The position numbers and the translations under genes were made by a program. This document shows positions 1-10,240 of a DNA stretch of 64,000 nucleotides, piece by piece. Numbering within the stretch: position 1 is the first letter of the stretch; the number at the start of each line of letters is the position of its first letter. This DNA is from Streblospio benedicti (taxonomy: Eukaryota > Annelida > Polychaeta > Spionida > Spionidae), in contig CM032659.1 in NCBI GenBank assembly GCA_019095985.1, positions 30,201,903-30,265,902 on the forward strand. The letters are read 5' to 3'. Under the pieces are notes generated by a model. That model saw only the letters and a list, made by a program, of their open reading frames with translations, was not told the DNA's origin and made no database searches.

Positions 1-1812
1 CCTCGTTAATTCAATGCTACAATACTCCAGTTTTATAGCACATACTCAAATAAAACTAATCAAGATACTTGAAATACTAAATTTAAATGTATCACCTTGT
101 TGACAAATGTTTGTAACAATCGACTTGTTTGGGATAGAAATAATCGGCATTTTATTTATGAATCGACAGGTGTTTGCACGGCAATATTGACGAGGTCTAC
201 TGCAGTAGACCTCGTCAGGTTTACCACGGTGGTATTTGTCTCTTTGATGATTTTGTTTCCAATGTAATGCTGTTTGTCATGTCATTGAATATAAATTTTA
301 CCTGCTACCAAAATTATAAAGAAACCACGCTTTGTGCAATAACTTACTTCAATCTATAGTAGGCCAGTCAGTTTGACCTCTTTTTTATAGGAAAACAATT
401 TTTTTTTTCATGTATGTGGTGAGCAATCTTTTTTAACCCACCCACCCCCCAACTAAATAATGGTCCACTAGAATTGCAATTCACAACATGCTTGTATTTA
501 TTTATGAAAACAGCCACTTAAAGTGACTTAAGTGATAAGACTACTCATTATTACATGAATATGCCTGTTTTTTAGAGTGCTTTGGACACTATGGATAAAG
601 TCTAAATATGCAGCATGATGTTCATATCCAATCTGTGTTCCAAACATTATGGACAGATCATGTTTGTTCTGAAATGATCTATTTCTGTATAGCTAGAAGA
701 AAGCGGATAACAGCGTTTGCAGTGGACAGTTTTATATAAAATGTCAGGAATATCAACAGTGGATTAAACTTTTACTACACTAAATGGTAGTAAACTATTT
801 TTGTTAATTTACGACTTTTTTTATATTAGATCTAGTATTTCTTATATGTGATAGTCAAATGTGGTGGATTTCTTTTAGACCTATACATATTTACTACAGT
901 GAATGACAGTTTAAAAGACATCCAACCAAAGGTTAGGTGGTGAAATCACTGTTCTGTTCATGTTGATCAATACAGCATAGCAGAGTGGGGTGATTATACA
1001 TGCATAGTACATGTATAAGTAATCTTTATTTTCAGGTTAACCCCCCCCCCCCCCATTACATACGTGCCGCACCCACCTTCTTGCCGGGCGGCACCGAGGA
1101 TTTATCGTGGATTTGTTACTAAAAATTGCATTTTTGTTTAAATATTGGTTCCCGGGGGGGGGCAACGCCGCTGCGTTGAGGCCAACGGCAAGGACCCGCA
1201 CAAAAAGTCAATATATACTGGTGCTGCCGGTACAAATGGGGCACCGCAGGTAGTCGGCGGCGGCAAAAAAAAGCACGCTGTGGCAATTTTTCCTGATACT
1301 TCTCCTAAAAGATTGCTGGGTGCCGTCGAAGCCAGTGCCGTCCAGTAGGGAATTATTCCCTTTGATCTCGCCACCACCGCCAGGCTTAAATTGCGGGCTT
1401 TAATGCACCGTTAGCGGACTTCGGCGGCCCCCGCTTTGATGTACCATTGGCGGATTCAGACTAAATTTATTTTTAATTATTTTTTAATCTTGATGAGTAG
1501 TGCATGATAACAATCTGTGACAAATGAACGAACAATCTATTTCCTTAAAAAATATTATTCTCACTGTTAATTTCATTCACAAAATAATACAAATCTTATA
1601 AAAAATAACGGCCTCAAACTCAGTTAACAAGATCATTGTTACTATCAGACTCAAAGGGAAACTACAAAGTCTTAATACTTTATTACCGGTAACACATATA
1701 AGGATATAAGGAATGCGAGAGGATGCTGCAAATTCACAAAATAGTGTAATCTCAGAATGTAATCAAATAGTGACAATTTGAAAAGTGTGATCAAACTAAA
1801 GTAAGTCTTTTA
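1..1812. other. Gene-poor flank
   Basis: No gene is supported here. The stretch is AT-rich apart from a run of about 15 C near 1040 and a GC-rich island at about 1140-1440. The island is open on both strands for 60-80 codons, but neither translation resembles a family I know and no splice sites frame it. The palindrome at 188-217 is listed separately. Confidence 0.5.
188..217. repeat. 30-bp perfect palindrome
   Basis: The 15-base half starting TGACGAGGTCTACTG is followed with no spacer by its exact reverse complement. The centre is a CTGCAG hexamer and the ends are TGACG/CGTCA. It lies in otherwise AT-rich sequence. Function is unknown; it could be a protein-binding dyad or a small cruciform. 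Confidence 0.9.
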
Positions 1813-1947
1813 ATTATATAGCTACCTATTGGAACCTGCCATTTTGTCTTTGGCAAGACTTTCGCTCTTCTCTCAAGAGCTTCGTCAGGCCTAATGAAAA
1901 AGATCCTCTCACTGGGTCACATGACCGCCACGGATTTGGCGATCATG
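1813..1947. repeat. Penelope-like terminal repeat, left inverted arm
   Basis: This arm is the reverse complement of 2988-3120 with few mismatches. Its outer part carries the stretch seen again at 30598-30737 and 32106-32214 (GTCTTTGGCAAGACTTTCGC and neighbours). Its inner part is an inverted copy of the RT start (LGHMTATDLAIM when read on the plus strand). Confidence 0.85.
1850..1890 (-). ncRNA. Hammerhead-ribozyme-like motif in Penelope terminal repeat
   Basis: Read on the minus strand, CTGACGA is followed by a hairpin (GCTCTT, loop, AAGAGC) and then GAAA. This matches the conserved CUGANGA / stem II / GAAA core of hammerhead ribozymes, which are known in terminal repeats of Penelope-like elements. 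The next bases (GTCTT...AAGAC) could form stem III. I could not draw a convincing stem I or a canonical cleavage triplet, so activity is unproven. Confidence 0.45.
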
Positions 1948-2594
1948 TGACAGCAGAGCTGTGTACACGGGGGTGGGTGGGGGGGGGGGGACAAGTTGTA
2001 GCCGGTGTCGCGGTTCATCCGGTGTCGGCGCTCTCTGATTTCAAATGCCTCACGGATTTTCCTGTACAGCTCCATTTCCTCACGTACTACCACTTGAAAG
2101 TCACTGGGGCTGATCTTGTGCCCTGTATCCTTGATATGGTCCCCAATTGCCGTAGGAATGCGTTTTGGGCTTAAATGTTCTTTGACTCTGGTGTTCAGGG
2201 ACTTGCCTGTCTCCCCAACATATGTATCCTGACATTGAGGGCAGTTGATCTCATAGATGCTTCCACACTTGGCACTGTCTGGAGACTTGTCCTTGGGAGA
2301 AGGTAGCATTGACTTAATGGTGTTGACCGGCTTATGGTATGTACTGATTCCATGTTCACGGAAAATGTTACTCAGTTTTTCCAAAAGTTCTCTCAGGTAT
2401 GGAAGGCACACTGGAATCTTAGCCGTCGCTTCTTTGAAGATGTCTTCTGTGCACGTGGGCGTCTTTTCCTTGGGCTTGGGTAATCTGAAGATCCATGGTT
2501 GGTATCCATTGTCTTTAAGAACTGCTTTAACATGGTCTCCCTCTCTAGCCTGGTCCTCAGGAGTGGTCACTAGGTTGTCGGCACGATGGAGCAA
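1917..2594 (-). pseudogene. GIY-YIG endonuclease part of Penelope-like ORF
   Basis: About 200 residues are open on the minus strand. They contain the cysteine-bearing connector and GIY-YIG-like core (CGSIYEINCPQC, then TYVGETGKSLNTRVKEHL) followed by a helical C-terminal stretch (FQVVVREEMELYRKIREAFEIR split across the domain). This endonuclease nicks target DNA for reverse transcription in Penelope-like elements. The last residues run into the inverted repeat at 1917-1947 and are not native. The RT catalytic part is missing upstream, so this is a remnant. Confidence 0.82.
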
Positions 2595-2987
2595 GGTGCG
2601 TACAACTGATCGCTTGTGGTCCAGATGGTGATTGGAATTGAAATTTAAATATTGATCAGTATGGGTAGCTTGCGGTATATCTCGACCAATGTGGCATCAT
2701 CACTGATCTTGATGCCCGTGTCAAGGAACAGAGTCTTAAAATCCACTTCCGGCTCATTCGTAAACTTGATGTTTGGCTCTATGGTGTTGATGTGTTCTGT
2801 GAACCCCTAGATGAAATATGCATGCATCAAGATGAACGAATCAACCACATGCAGGTACCATAGTTGGCGTGTGTTGGGCGCTGTTTCGAGAGTTCTGGTT
2901 TCAAACTCCTCCATGTATAAGTTCGCCACAATAGGTGAGACTGGGGATCCCATGGCCTCTCCATGGGTTTGCTTATAAAATTGACAC

Positions 2988-3150
2988 ATGATCGCCTAAT
3001 CCGTGGCGGTCATGTGACCCAGTGAGAGTAACTATTTCATTAGGCCCGACGAAGCTCTTGAGAGAAGAGCGAAAGTCTTGCCAAAGACAAAATGACAGGT
3101 TCCAATAGGTAGCTATATTATTAAAATGTTTATATAATGGAACCCAATAG
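2988..3150. repeat. Penelope-like terminal repeat, right inverted arm
   Basis: Partner of 1813-1947. Beyond the inverted portion it continues to TATAATGGAACCCAATAG, the complement of the outer boundary (CTATTGGGTTCCATTATA) that also ends the copies at 30571 and 32106. That agreement fixes the outer end of the element at about 3150. Confidence 0.78.
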
Positions 3151-3409
3151 CTTACATTCTGTAAAGTAAGCCTATTAAGTGAAATTTATTGTTTGTTGAT
3201 TAACCTCAAACTACAAAAATTTCCACATTTTATTTGATAAACAAACTAGCATATATAACAAGGCCACAGGTCTACAAAATATATTGCTCTCCCTCATAGG
3301 ATATATGTACTGCTATGCTTATTGAACTACTAAAGAGTTACATATGTGCAGACATAGCTTCTTACAGTAGTGATGGCATAGAGAAGACATCGTCTCTTCT
3401 CATGTGACC

Positions 3410-3706
3410 ATGTTGGATGCCCCGACGCCTACATCGTCATCAGAGGCGGCAGTGGGGGAGACTCGGGTTGGCCAGTGCACGGTTCACGTGGACCACGCAC
3501 ACCTGTTAGGGAGCGGCGGTTACGGCTCAGTATTCGCCGGCACGATGCCCGTCGCGGCCAAGCGTGTACCTCTACGACCCGGCAGTCAGGCCCAGCATCG
3601 CGAGAGGCTGGCCCACGAGCTGGGTTTGAAGCACCACGCCATCGTCAGGGTGTTCGATGTCCAGTATGTTGGTGAGTGATCTAAGCATTTGTTGTTGTTG
3701 TTGTTG

Positions 3707-3794
<88 letters not shown>

Positions 3795-6700
3795 ACAATG
3801 GGTTATAACTTATATAATCTTAATCAAGCTGGGCTCTTGCCAACCCAATTTCATCAGCAAAAATGCAATTTTGATTTCCTTTACCAAATTTAATGTTGCC
3901 AGAACCATTGACATTGTTTTCTTCATAGCAAGGATTGCTGTTAATAAACTTCACCTTATCAAATGTAAATATGTCTTTTTATATATTATCACACCAGGCT
4001 GCACTGAAATCCCTCGACATGATTTATCATTCACCATTTCACACAATGCACGACATAACATGCAACTCTTTTGGACGCATGCAGGTCTAGAAGTACTGTG
4101 GTAAACATTGGTGATAAGTTTGGTTTAATTAAAATAAGTAATAAATAATATTCAGAAACTAGAAACAACAATCAACCTCATGGCTAGAACAATACTTGAA
4201 GCTATGCCAGATACTTTGTGTTAATATCATTACATATGAACTATTGTAAAAAAAAAGAATGAAATACCTACACAACCATCATCATTAAATATATGCTTAT
4301 GCTGTTGTTTCACATTGCTGTACATGATAAATAAATGCTATTGAGGACACTGATGAAAAGAGTTAAACATGTCCTTAATAATCAGGTATGTTGCAGGTAC
4401 ATGTATGCCCATCAGTGAAGCTTTCTGTAGGCTGCATATGACTAAAGATAAATCCCTGCATGAACTCTGGTGTTGCAGGTACTGACCTGTGGGTGGTGAT
4501 GGAGCGCTGTCACTGCAACTGGGAAGAGTATCTTCGAGATGGAGCCACTGACACGCAGAAGATTAGTGGGATCAGGCAGGTAATATAGTAACACCTCCCC
4601 AGGGAAACACACCTCTAGTAGAACACCTCGCATTTTAGTATGGAGACACTGTTTCATTCTCTCGTTTACTATATGATGTTGCAAGAAATTTTGATACACC
4701 TAATGTCGTTGTTGTCCCTTTTGTGAGGTTTTACTGTATGTTTAAATAAAAAATAAAAAAATATGTTAAATTTGAATTATTTACAAACCAAGAAAATCTT
4801 ATACAGGATAGAGAACGCAGTAAAATGTTAAAGTATGTATGTTGAAATAAGATTACTTCTTTATGTTTAATTTGAATTACAGTAGAACCTCTCTATTAGG
4901 ACCACCTTTAGGATCAGTGTTAGTTGGTCGCAATATAGAGGTGGTCTCTGTACAGAGTTTCATTTTAGTAGCTTTATGAAGGCTTGGGACCGTTAAAAGT
5001 GGTTTTCTTATAGAGGTGGTCTCTATAGAGGTGGTCTTAATTGGAGTTTCTACTGTATTTATAAACCAAGAAAATCTTATGCAGGATAGGGAAAGCAGTA
5101 AAATGTTCCAGATAGCCGTTATCTGAGATAACTATATTACAACTGACATTTGTTCATAATATAAAGTGATTATAAGAAATGAAACTATAACCTCGAAATA
5201 ATAGAACTTTCCTGATAAGCAATATCGATAAACAAAGTTCTACTGTAGATAATAACATGATGGTTAGAAGTGACCATGGTAATAATTGCTTGCGAATGTT
5301 CAGTTTTTTCAATGTAAAAACTTTTCTCAGGTTGCAACGGGAATAGAGTTTCTTCACGAGTCTAGAATTTGCCACAGGGATATCAAACCAGAAAATATCC
5401 TGATTTTTGACAAGTAAGTTTCAACGTTACTGCAAAACATGTCTTTCCATCTAAAGTTTGTTTTCAACACCATTTTCACATATCTTAATATCCTGTCAAA
5501 CTAATTTTCTCTGTGTGATAAATAACAGCCACTTAATCAAGATAAATAAATACTGGTATTCAACAACAGCCTACACAGAAGACCCTCAAATTGAGATCAC
5601 CTTTATAAAAAAAGACAACCTCTATACGAAAGGTTTTTTTCTTCAGGGGCAAACCTGTATGATACAATCATTGCTAACCCGAATAAAGAGATCCCCTCTT
5701 CATCCAGACCACTTGAAATCTTTTAAACCACATTCTCTTCCAATCTGGAATTTGCCGTTGTACAGGCCCGGCATGTGTGTGACGAAGCTGGCAGACTTCG
5801 GGCTCTTGCGTAAGCTGGGTGAGGACAGCACCATGGGTTCCAACTGCGGCACACTCTTGTGGAAGGCACCGGAGCTCTTCACTGACTATGGCCCAGTCCA
5901 CTACAAGAAAAACATTGATGTCTTCTCGTTTGGTCTCGTCATCGTTTATTCATTCACCACACCGCTGAAGAGACTACACTGGCCACACTGTGAGTTTGTT
6001 TTGGGGGTGTTGTTCAAATACGTGGTAATTGTAACAAAAATAAAATTATATACTTTTATACCTCAATAGTGTGCCCCTCCCCACCAGCTAGAAAATGAAA
6101 AAATACAAATTTTACAAAAAAATGACACACTAGACTTCGTTTCATAACACACATAAAAAGTCCTTCAATCATAATGTTTTACCTATATTGCACATCATTG
6201 CTTACCGATCTAAGGAACTTCTCTATCAAACTTTCTTTTTAAAATGTTATCATTATTCTTCTTGAAAATCTTCTTATGACTATTTATTAACTTCTACTTT
6301 TGCTTATTTGATGATTTATGACCTTTTAAAACCACTCATACTAATGTTGTAATGACAACAGTTTGTAATTAGTTTGTAAGTTACAATGTTCATTTTTATG
6401 TTGATAGTTACTGTCCCATGACCTTTGTTGTGCATAGATAATGAATAGACAGTTATTAAAAAAATCATGGTGCCGTGCAGATGGGCGTCGGCTGAGTCGG
6501 GACGCCGCCTATGACGTGCTAGGGGACGTGGATGTGGCGTGGGCTGGGCGGCGGGAGCTCATGGCACTCCTCAATGGGATGCTAGCTGTCGACCCAGAGC
6601 AGAGGCCTGCTGCACGGCAACTAGTGGTCAAACTCACATACGATATCAACGATGATGGCACAGGTACGTAGCAGACCAGTAGAATGACAGAGAAATTTTA

Positions 6701-8504
6701 TTTTCCAATTCCAACCCAATTGTGTGATTGCATCGTTGTGGTCACGGTCGTGGTCGTTATAATTATCATGCTAGATTTGCAATGTTTTACTCCCACATCA
6801 TTAGGATCATTTTATCGTTTGTATTGTACACATTTTTAGATGTCTATGAAGCTATAGACGAGGACAACGAAGATGACGGTCACTATGAAAACCAGGTAGC
6901 ATTGCCAGCTGTTGTAAAGTAGGCCCTAAGTCTTCGCTGCAACAGCATCACAGCCCAGCAGACAGACTTGTGATAGCTACATTACTAAACAATAGCAACT
7001 CACACCACAGTACACATCGTCATATCTCACGGCTATATATACGAAGTTAATTTTATGAACATGGACTTATAGAGCCAGTGTAAATAGTACATGCATGTCG
7101 GCGTGAACCCAACGATGCACTGCACACAGCACAACTTTAATCTTGGCCCTATTCCAGTACTGTGTTGTCCGACTGTCCGTAAAGCTACCTTTATTTTAGT
7201 CATGTATATTTACGTTCATATTTGCTTTTCAAATAAAGAAATTATCATATTTACTTTTTTTTCTAATTGTATAACCATCCCATACACAGCCAAGTTTACT
7301 TCCGAAATATATATGATAGTGTGTTTACACACATGATGTATGTTGCATTCCTTTTTCAATCATGTACCTGCAATAATTTACAACACATGGTTTCAGGAAG
7401 CCCTTGCGTTTGAAGACACCGAAGGATCACCAACATTGGTGCTAGAAGACCCCAGTATTTCTTTAGCCCAAGGTTCATCACATCCAGTGTCAGACGGAGA
7501 CCAAAGACACCTTAAGAAAAGGATCCCTCTCAGTGTGTAAGAGCCCAACTAGTTGTCTTCACTGGCAGATCCAGGTTTTTGGAAAGCGGGTGGTTCAGGG
7601 AGGTTGACAGGTTTTTTTAAGTTAAAAGCTTTTGGTTACAACGGTGCCTGTCCACACCACTACGACGATTAGTCGTAAGCCTGCCGCGATCCTGACCGCA
7701 TGCATTTGTCGATAAATATAATACCAGGGAAACGTATAGCATTGTGACGTAAAAAAAGATTAAGACAACCCGTCGCGTCATAGGGGTGTCCACACCAACG
7801 CAACTAGTGCGCACTGATATGGGATGAGCCCCAGCTACGACTAAACATGCAAAGTCGTAATGATCGCCTCCGACGCAACGGCTATTCATCGAAATGTAGT
7901 CATACTAGTATATTTCCTTTTTAACCCCCCTCCCGCCAAATTTCGCTTTCATGGGTGATTGGCCTGTATGAGAACTTCTTCCACACACTTGATTCAAGAA
8001 AACCAGTGGTGGCGCCCACCGTTTCTGAAAATCTGGAACTTCTTGTGATAGAGAGTACCTCTCTATTGAGGCCACACGAGAGCAGCCTGATCATGATAGA
8101 GAGGTTCAACTGTACTTGCTCAGCACCATGGCAGATTCAGGGTGCACATCCTGATACTTGTGAAAACTCTAGTACAGTGCAGTAGAGCATTAATGGAATA
8201 TCGAACTTGTAGGCCTACAGCTCAAGAGGCCTACAGGAGCGTTGCATTGTGTACAATACATCTAACAACAGCATGCCCACTTTTAAGAGTTCACTTCATT
8301 CCTTTCAGACGAGAGGATGAGACAGCTGATTATTCAGAGCATCACTATACATACATAGGGCAGCCTGAAAGTAGATGGACTGTGGAGAACCGCTCAGAAG
8401 ACGAAAATGACACAACTAGTGGAGAGGGGGATGGGCCTCTTTTCGATGGAATCGACATCGAAGAACACAAACCCTACTTTGAGAACACGTGTCTGATCAT
8501 GTGA
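3410..8504 (+). CDS. Protein kinase with acidic tail and C-terminal CaaX box (8 exons)
   Basis: Predicted Ser/Thr-type kinase of 414 residues. Exons: 3410-3671, 4479-4579, 5331-5413, 5766-5989, 6481-6663, 6840-6895, 7397-7536, 8309-8504, all with GT/AG borders and matching phase. The ATG at 3410 starts MLDAPTPTSS; nothing better lies upstream. The kinase domain spans about residues 30-285: glycine loop GSGGYGSV, VAAK (K51), HRDIKPEN (D138, N143), DFG (159-161), APE (183-185), DVFSFG and a final RP. All catalytic residues are present. Subfamily is unclear; it looks TKL-like. The 130-residue tail is acidic, matches no domain I know, has tyrosines in VYEAI, HYENQ and YTYIGQ, and ends CLIM, a classic CaaX signal predicting farnesylation and membrane attachment. 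The exon 7 donor overlaps an in-frame stop (GTG TAA), so an unspliced transcript would encode 350 residues without CaaX. Confidence 0.9.
3688..3792 (+). repeat. TTG/CTG trinucleotide repeat in kinase intron 1
   Basis: About nine TTG units run into about 25 uninterrupted CTG units, starting 16 bp after the exon 1 splice donor. The open frame through it (poly-Cys) is an artefact of the repeat. On the transcribed strand this would be CUG RNA, which folds into hairpins. Confidence 0.95.
4763..5108. repeat. Local direct duplication, one copy filled by a MITE
   Basis: The roughly 67-bp sequence at 4763-4830 (TTTGAATTATTTACAAACC and following) is repeated at 4863-4879 plus 5056-5108. In the second copy the pogo-like MITE sits at the TA. 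The first copy therefore acts as the empty site. Both lie in kinase intron 2. Confidence 0.85.
4880..5055. mobile_element. pogo-like MITE with TA target duplication
   Basis: A non-coding 176-bp element starts CAGTAGAACCTCTC and ends GGAGTTTCTACTG, giving terminal inverted repeats of about nine bases plus weaker internal symmetry. TA flanks it on both sides, and the empty paralogous site next door has a single TA. CAGTAGAA-type ends and TA duplication fit the pogo/Tigger branch of Tc1/mariner. Other copies in this window: 42973-43148, 53010-53341, 63792-63969 and a fragment near 8050-8116. Confidence 0.85.
7563..7930. repeat. Repeat-derived sequence in kinase intron 7
   Basis: The first 50 bp (GGCAGATCCAGGTTTTTGG) match the end of the AGGCAGATCC family seen at 51150-51287 and elsewhere. 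From 7640 the sequence is less AT-rich, with two similar motifs in opposite order (GTCCACACCA twice, GACGATTAGTCG), suggesting an old foldback repeat. No coding potential is supported. Confidence 0.5.
8050..8116. mobile_element. pogo-like MITE fragment
   Basis: A degenerate short copy: ACCTCTCTATTGAGGCCAC near the left and TAGAGAGGTTCAACTGTA at the right are the two ends of the family described at 4880-5055. The middle is mostly gone. It lies in the last kinase intron. Confidence 0.6.
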
Positions 8505-8945
8505 TTAATATGGATAAACGTATTGACTTTATATCTACTTTAACAAAAAATAATTTTATATTGCATAAAGGTTTATCTGGAAAGATAATTATTCGTTTAA
8601 GGTTCTTGAGAACATCCATGTGGTGCCCTCTAGTGGCAAGCACTGGCAAGCAATAAAACCAATGCCACACAGTGCTGCCACCTGTTAGCTTATTGATCAT
8701 AACAGTAACATAATGCTGCCACCTGCTGGCTAAACATTGCATAAGTAGTAAAATTGACACAAATATTTTATAATAAAATCTGGCCAGGTGTGTGTTAATA
8801 TTATTTTTTTCCATTATTGCTATGAATTATTATCTATCAGTGAGCAAAGTTTTGTGATGATTTACAAACTTTTTTATTAGAAACACTCTATGGATGACAC
8901 TTGGATTGATGCTCTTTGTTAGTAATTTAGCACCATCAAACTACA
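8505..8945. other. Spacer between kinase and Gypsy element
   Basis: This 440-bp stretch follows the kinase stop and should contain its 3' UTR. AATAAAACC at 8652 is a possible polyadenylation signal. GCTGCCACCTG occurs twice (near 8674 and 8715). No terminal repeat matching 13350-13640 is visible here. Confidence 0.45.
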
Positions 8946-10240
8946 GTGATCATGGATGGATTTCTCAACAGACCGGGCCCACTGAGGTTTGAAGGTAATA
9001 GGGCTGAAAATTGGCGTGACTTTGAAAATGTGTTTGACACGTTTGTTGGTGGTCTGTACGCCGACAAATCAAATAAGGAGAAGTGCATGATTCTGCTTAA
9101 CCTGGCCGGGAGAGAGGCACAGGAGATTTCAAAGTCCTTTGTGTATAAGCCTGCAGTGATGGTAAATGATGCTGTGGTTACCCCGGGAGAAGACAAAGAC
9201 GACCCAGAATGTCTAAAAAACAAATTCCGCGAATTAATGATCGGCGAACTAAATACTACCATTGAGCGGCATACGTTCAACATGAGAAAGCAGCTACGTC
9301 AAGGAGAAATCGATGAACATGGAAAGATCATGGAACGTGACGAAGATGTGTTGCACTACATAGGTGTTCTAAAAATTTTGGCGGCCTCATGTGAGTATCA
9401 AAACATGAAAAACGACCTAATCAGGGATAGGATAGTGTGTGGAATATTTGAAGAACCACTAAGGAGAATCCTTTTGAAAGAAAAAAATCTAACTCTAGAC
9501 AGTGCAATTAGTGCGTGCATTGTGTATGAACAATCAAAACTGCATTGCACAAAATTAGCAGCTTCTAAGGAAATGCCTGAAAATGATGTAAATTATGTGA
9601 AATTTAATCGTAGTGATAAGAGCGGATCAGCAAACAACCGTCAGCCATTTAGAGGACCAAATGCTCAACATGGTCAGAAATGTGGTCAATGTGGTTATAA
9701 CCATCCAAAGGGTAAATGTCCTGCGTATGGTCGTCAGTGTAGATTTTGTCGCGTTTTCAATCATTTTGAGTCCGTCTGCCTGAAAAAGAAGAATGGGCAA
9801 AGGCCACCAAAAGCTGGGAACAATAGAAGTGGAGTGGATGAAGTTGACGAACAGCCTGAAAATAGACCACCGATTGAAAGTAAATATGATGAATATTATG
9901 ACTACCAAATTGACTGTCTTGATGATGTAACAATAAATATTTTTAACAGGGGTGAGGCCCTTGTGAATGTCAATGTTAATGGTAAAATGGCTGAAATGAA
10001 GATCGACACAGGAGCAAAAATCAACGTTATGTCATTGAATACATTCCGTCGAATCACTGATGGATCAGACCTTCGCATCATGGGCAAACCAGTGAGGTTA
10101 ATTGCTTATGGTGGTGACAATTTTGCAACCATGGGAAGTGCCATACTGAACTGTTCAGTAGGAAATGAGCACCACAATCTAACATTCCACATTGTGAACA
10201 AGCAAGTAAAAACTTTAATGGATTGCGAGACTGTGTAACC
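8946..10240 (+). mobile_element. Gypsy/Mag fossil: gag, zinc knuckles and protease part
   Basis: The first section of the fossil: about 230 residues of gag-like sequence, two CCHC-type knuckles, an acidic linker and an aspartic protease domain with the DTGA signature. It is part of the element at 8946-13640. Confidence 0.85.

Larger units (their letters stand above)
1813..3150 (-). mobile_element. Penelope-like element, truncated copy 1
   Basis: On the minus strand the order is a reverse-transcriptase piece (2807-2989, with [20 protein letters not shown] typical of Penelope-like RTs) and then a connector plus GIY-YIG endonuclease piece (about 1950-2594, with CPQCQDTYVGETGKS). That RT-to-GIY-YIG order defines the family. 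Only the last part of the RT is present, so the copy is 5' truncated, and the RT and endonuclease pieces lie in different frames. The RT active-site region reads HVVDSF where copy 2 has HVDDTF, so this copy is dead. It is bracketed by inverted repeats of about 135 bp at 1813-1947 and 2988-3120. Each repeat holds the element's terminal sequence plus the start of the truncated RT. Confidence 0.88.

Noticed and set aside
1138-1377. Open frames on both strands in a GC-rich island
   Set aside because: No recognisable motif, no splice context, and opposite-strand openness is expected from GC-rich composition.
3657-3893. Open frame encoding a long poly-cysteine run
   Set aside because: It is the TTG/CTG repeat read in one frame inside kinase intron 1, with no flanking coding signal.
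5674-5901. Minus-strand open frames over kinase exon 4
   Set aside because: Antisense shadows; the plus strand carries the DFG and APE motifs with proper splice sites.
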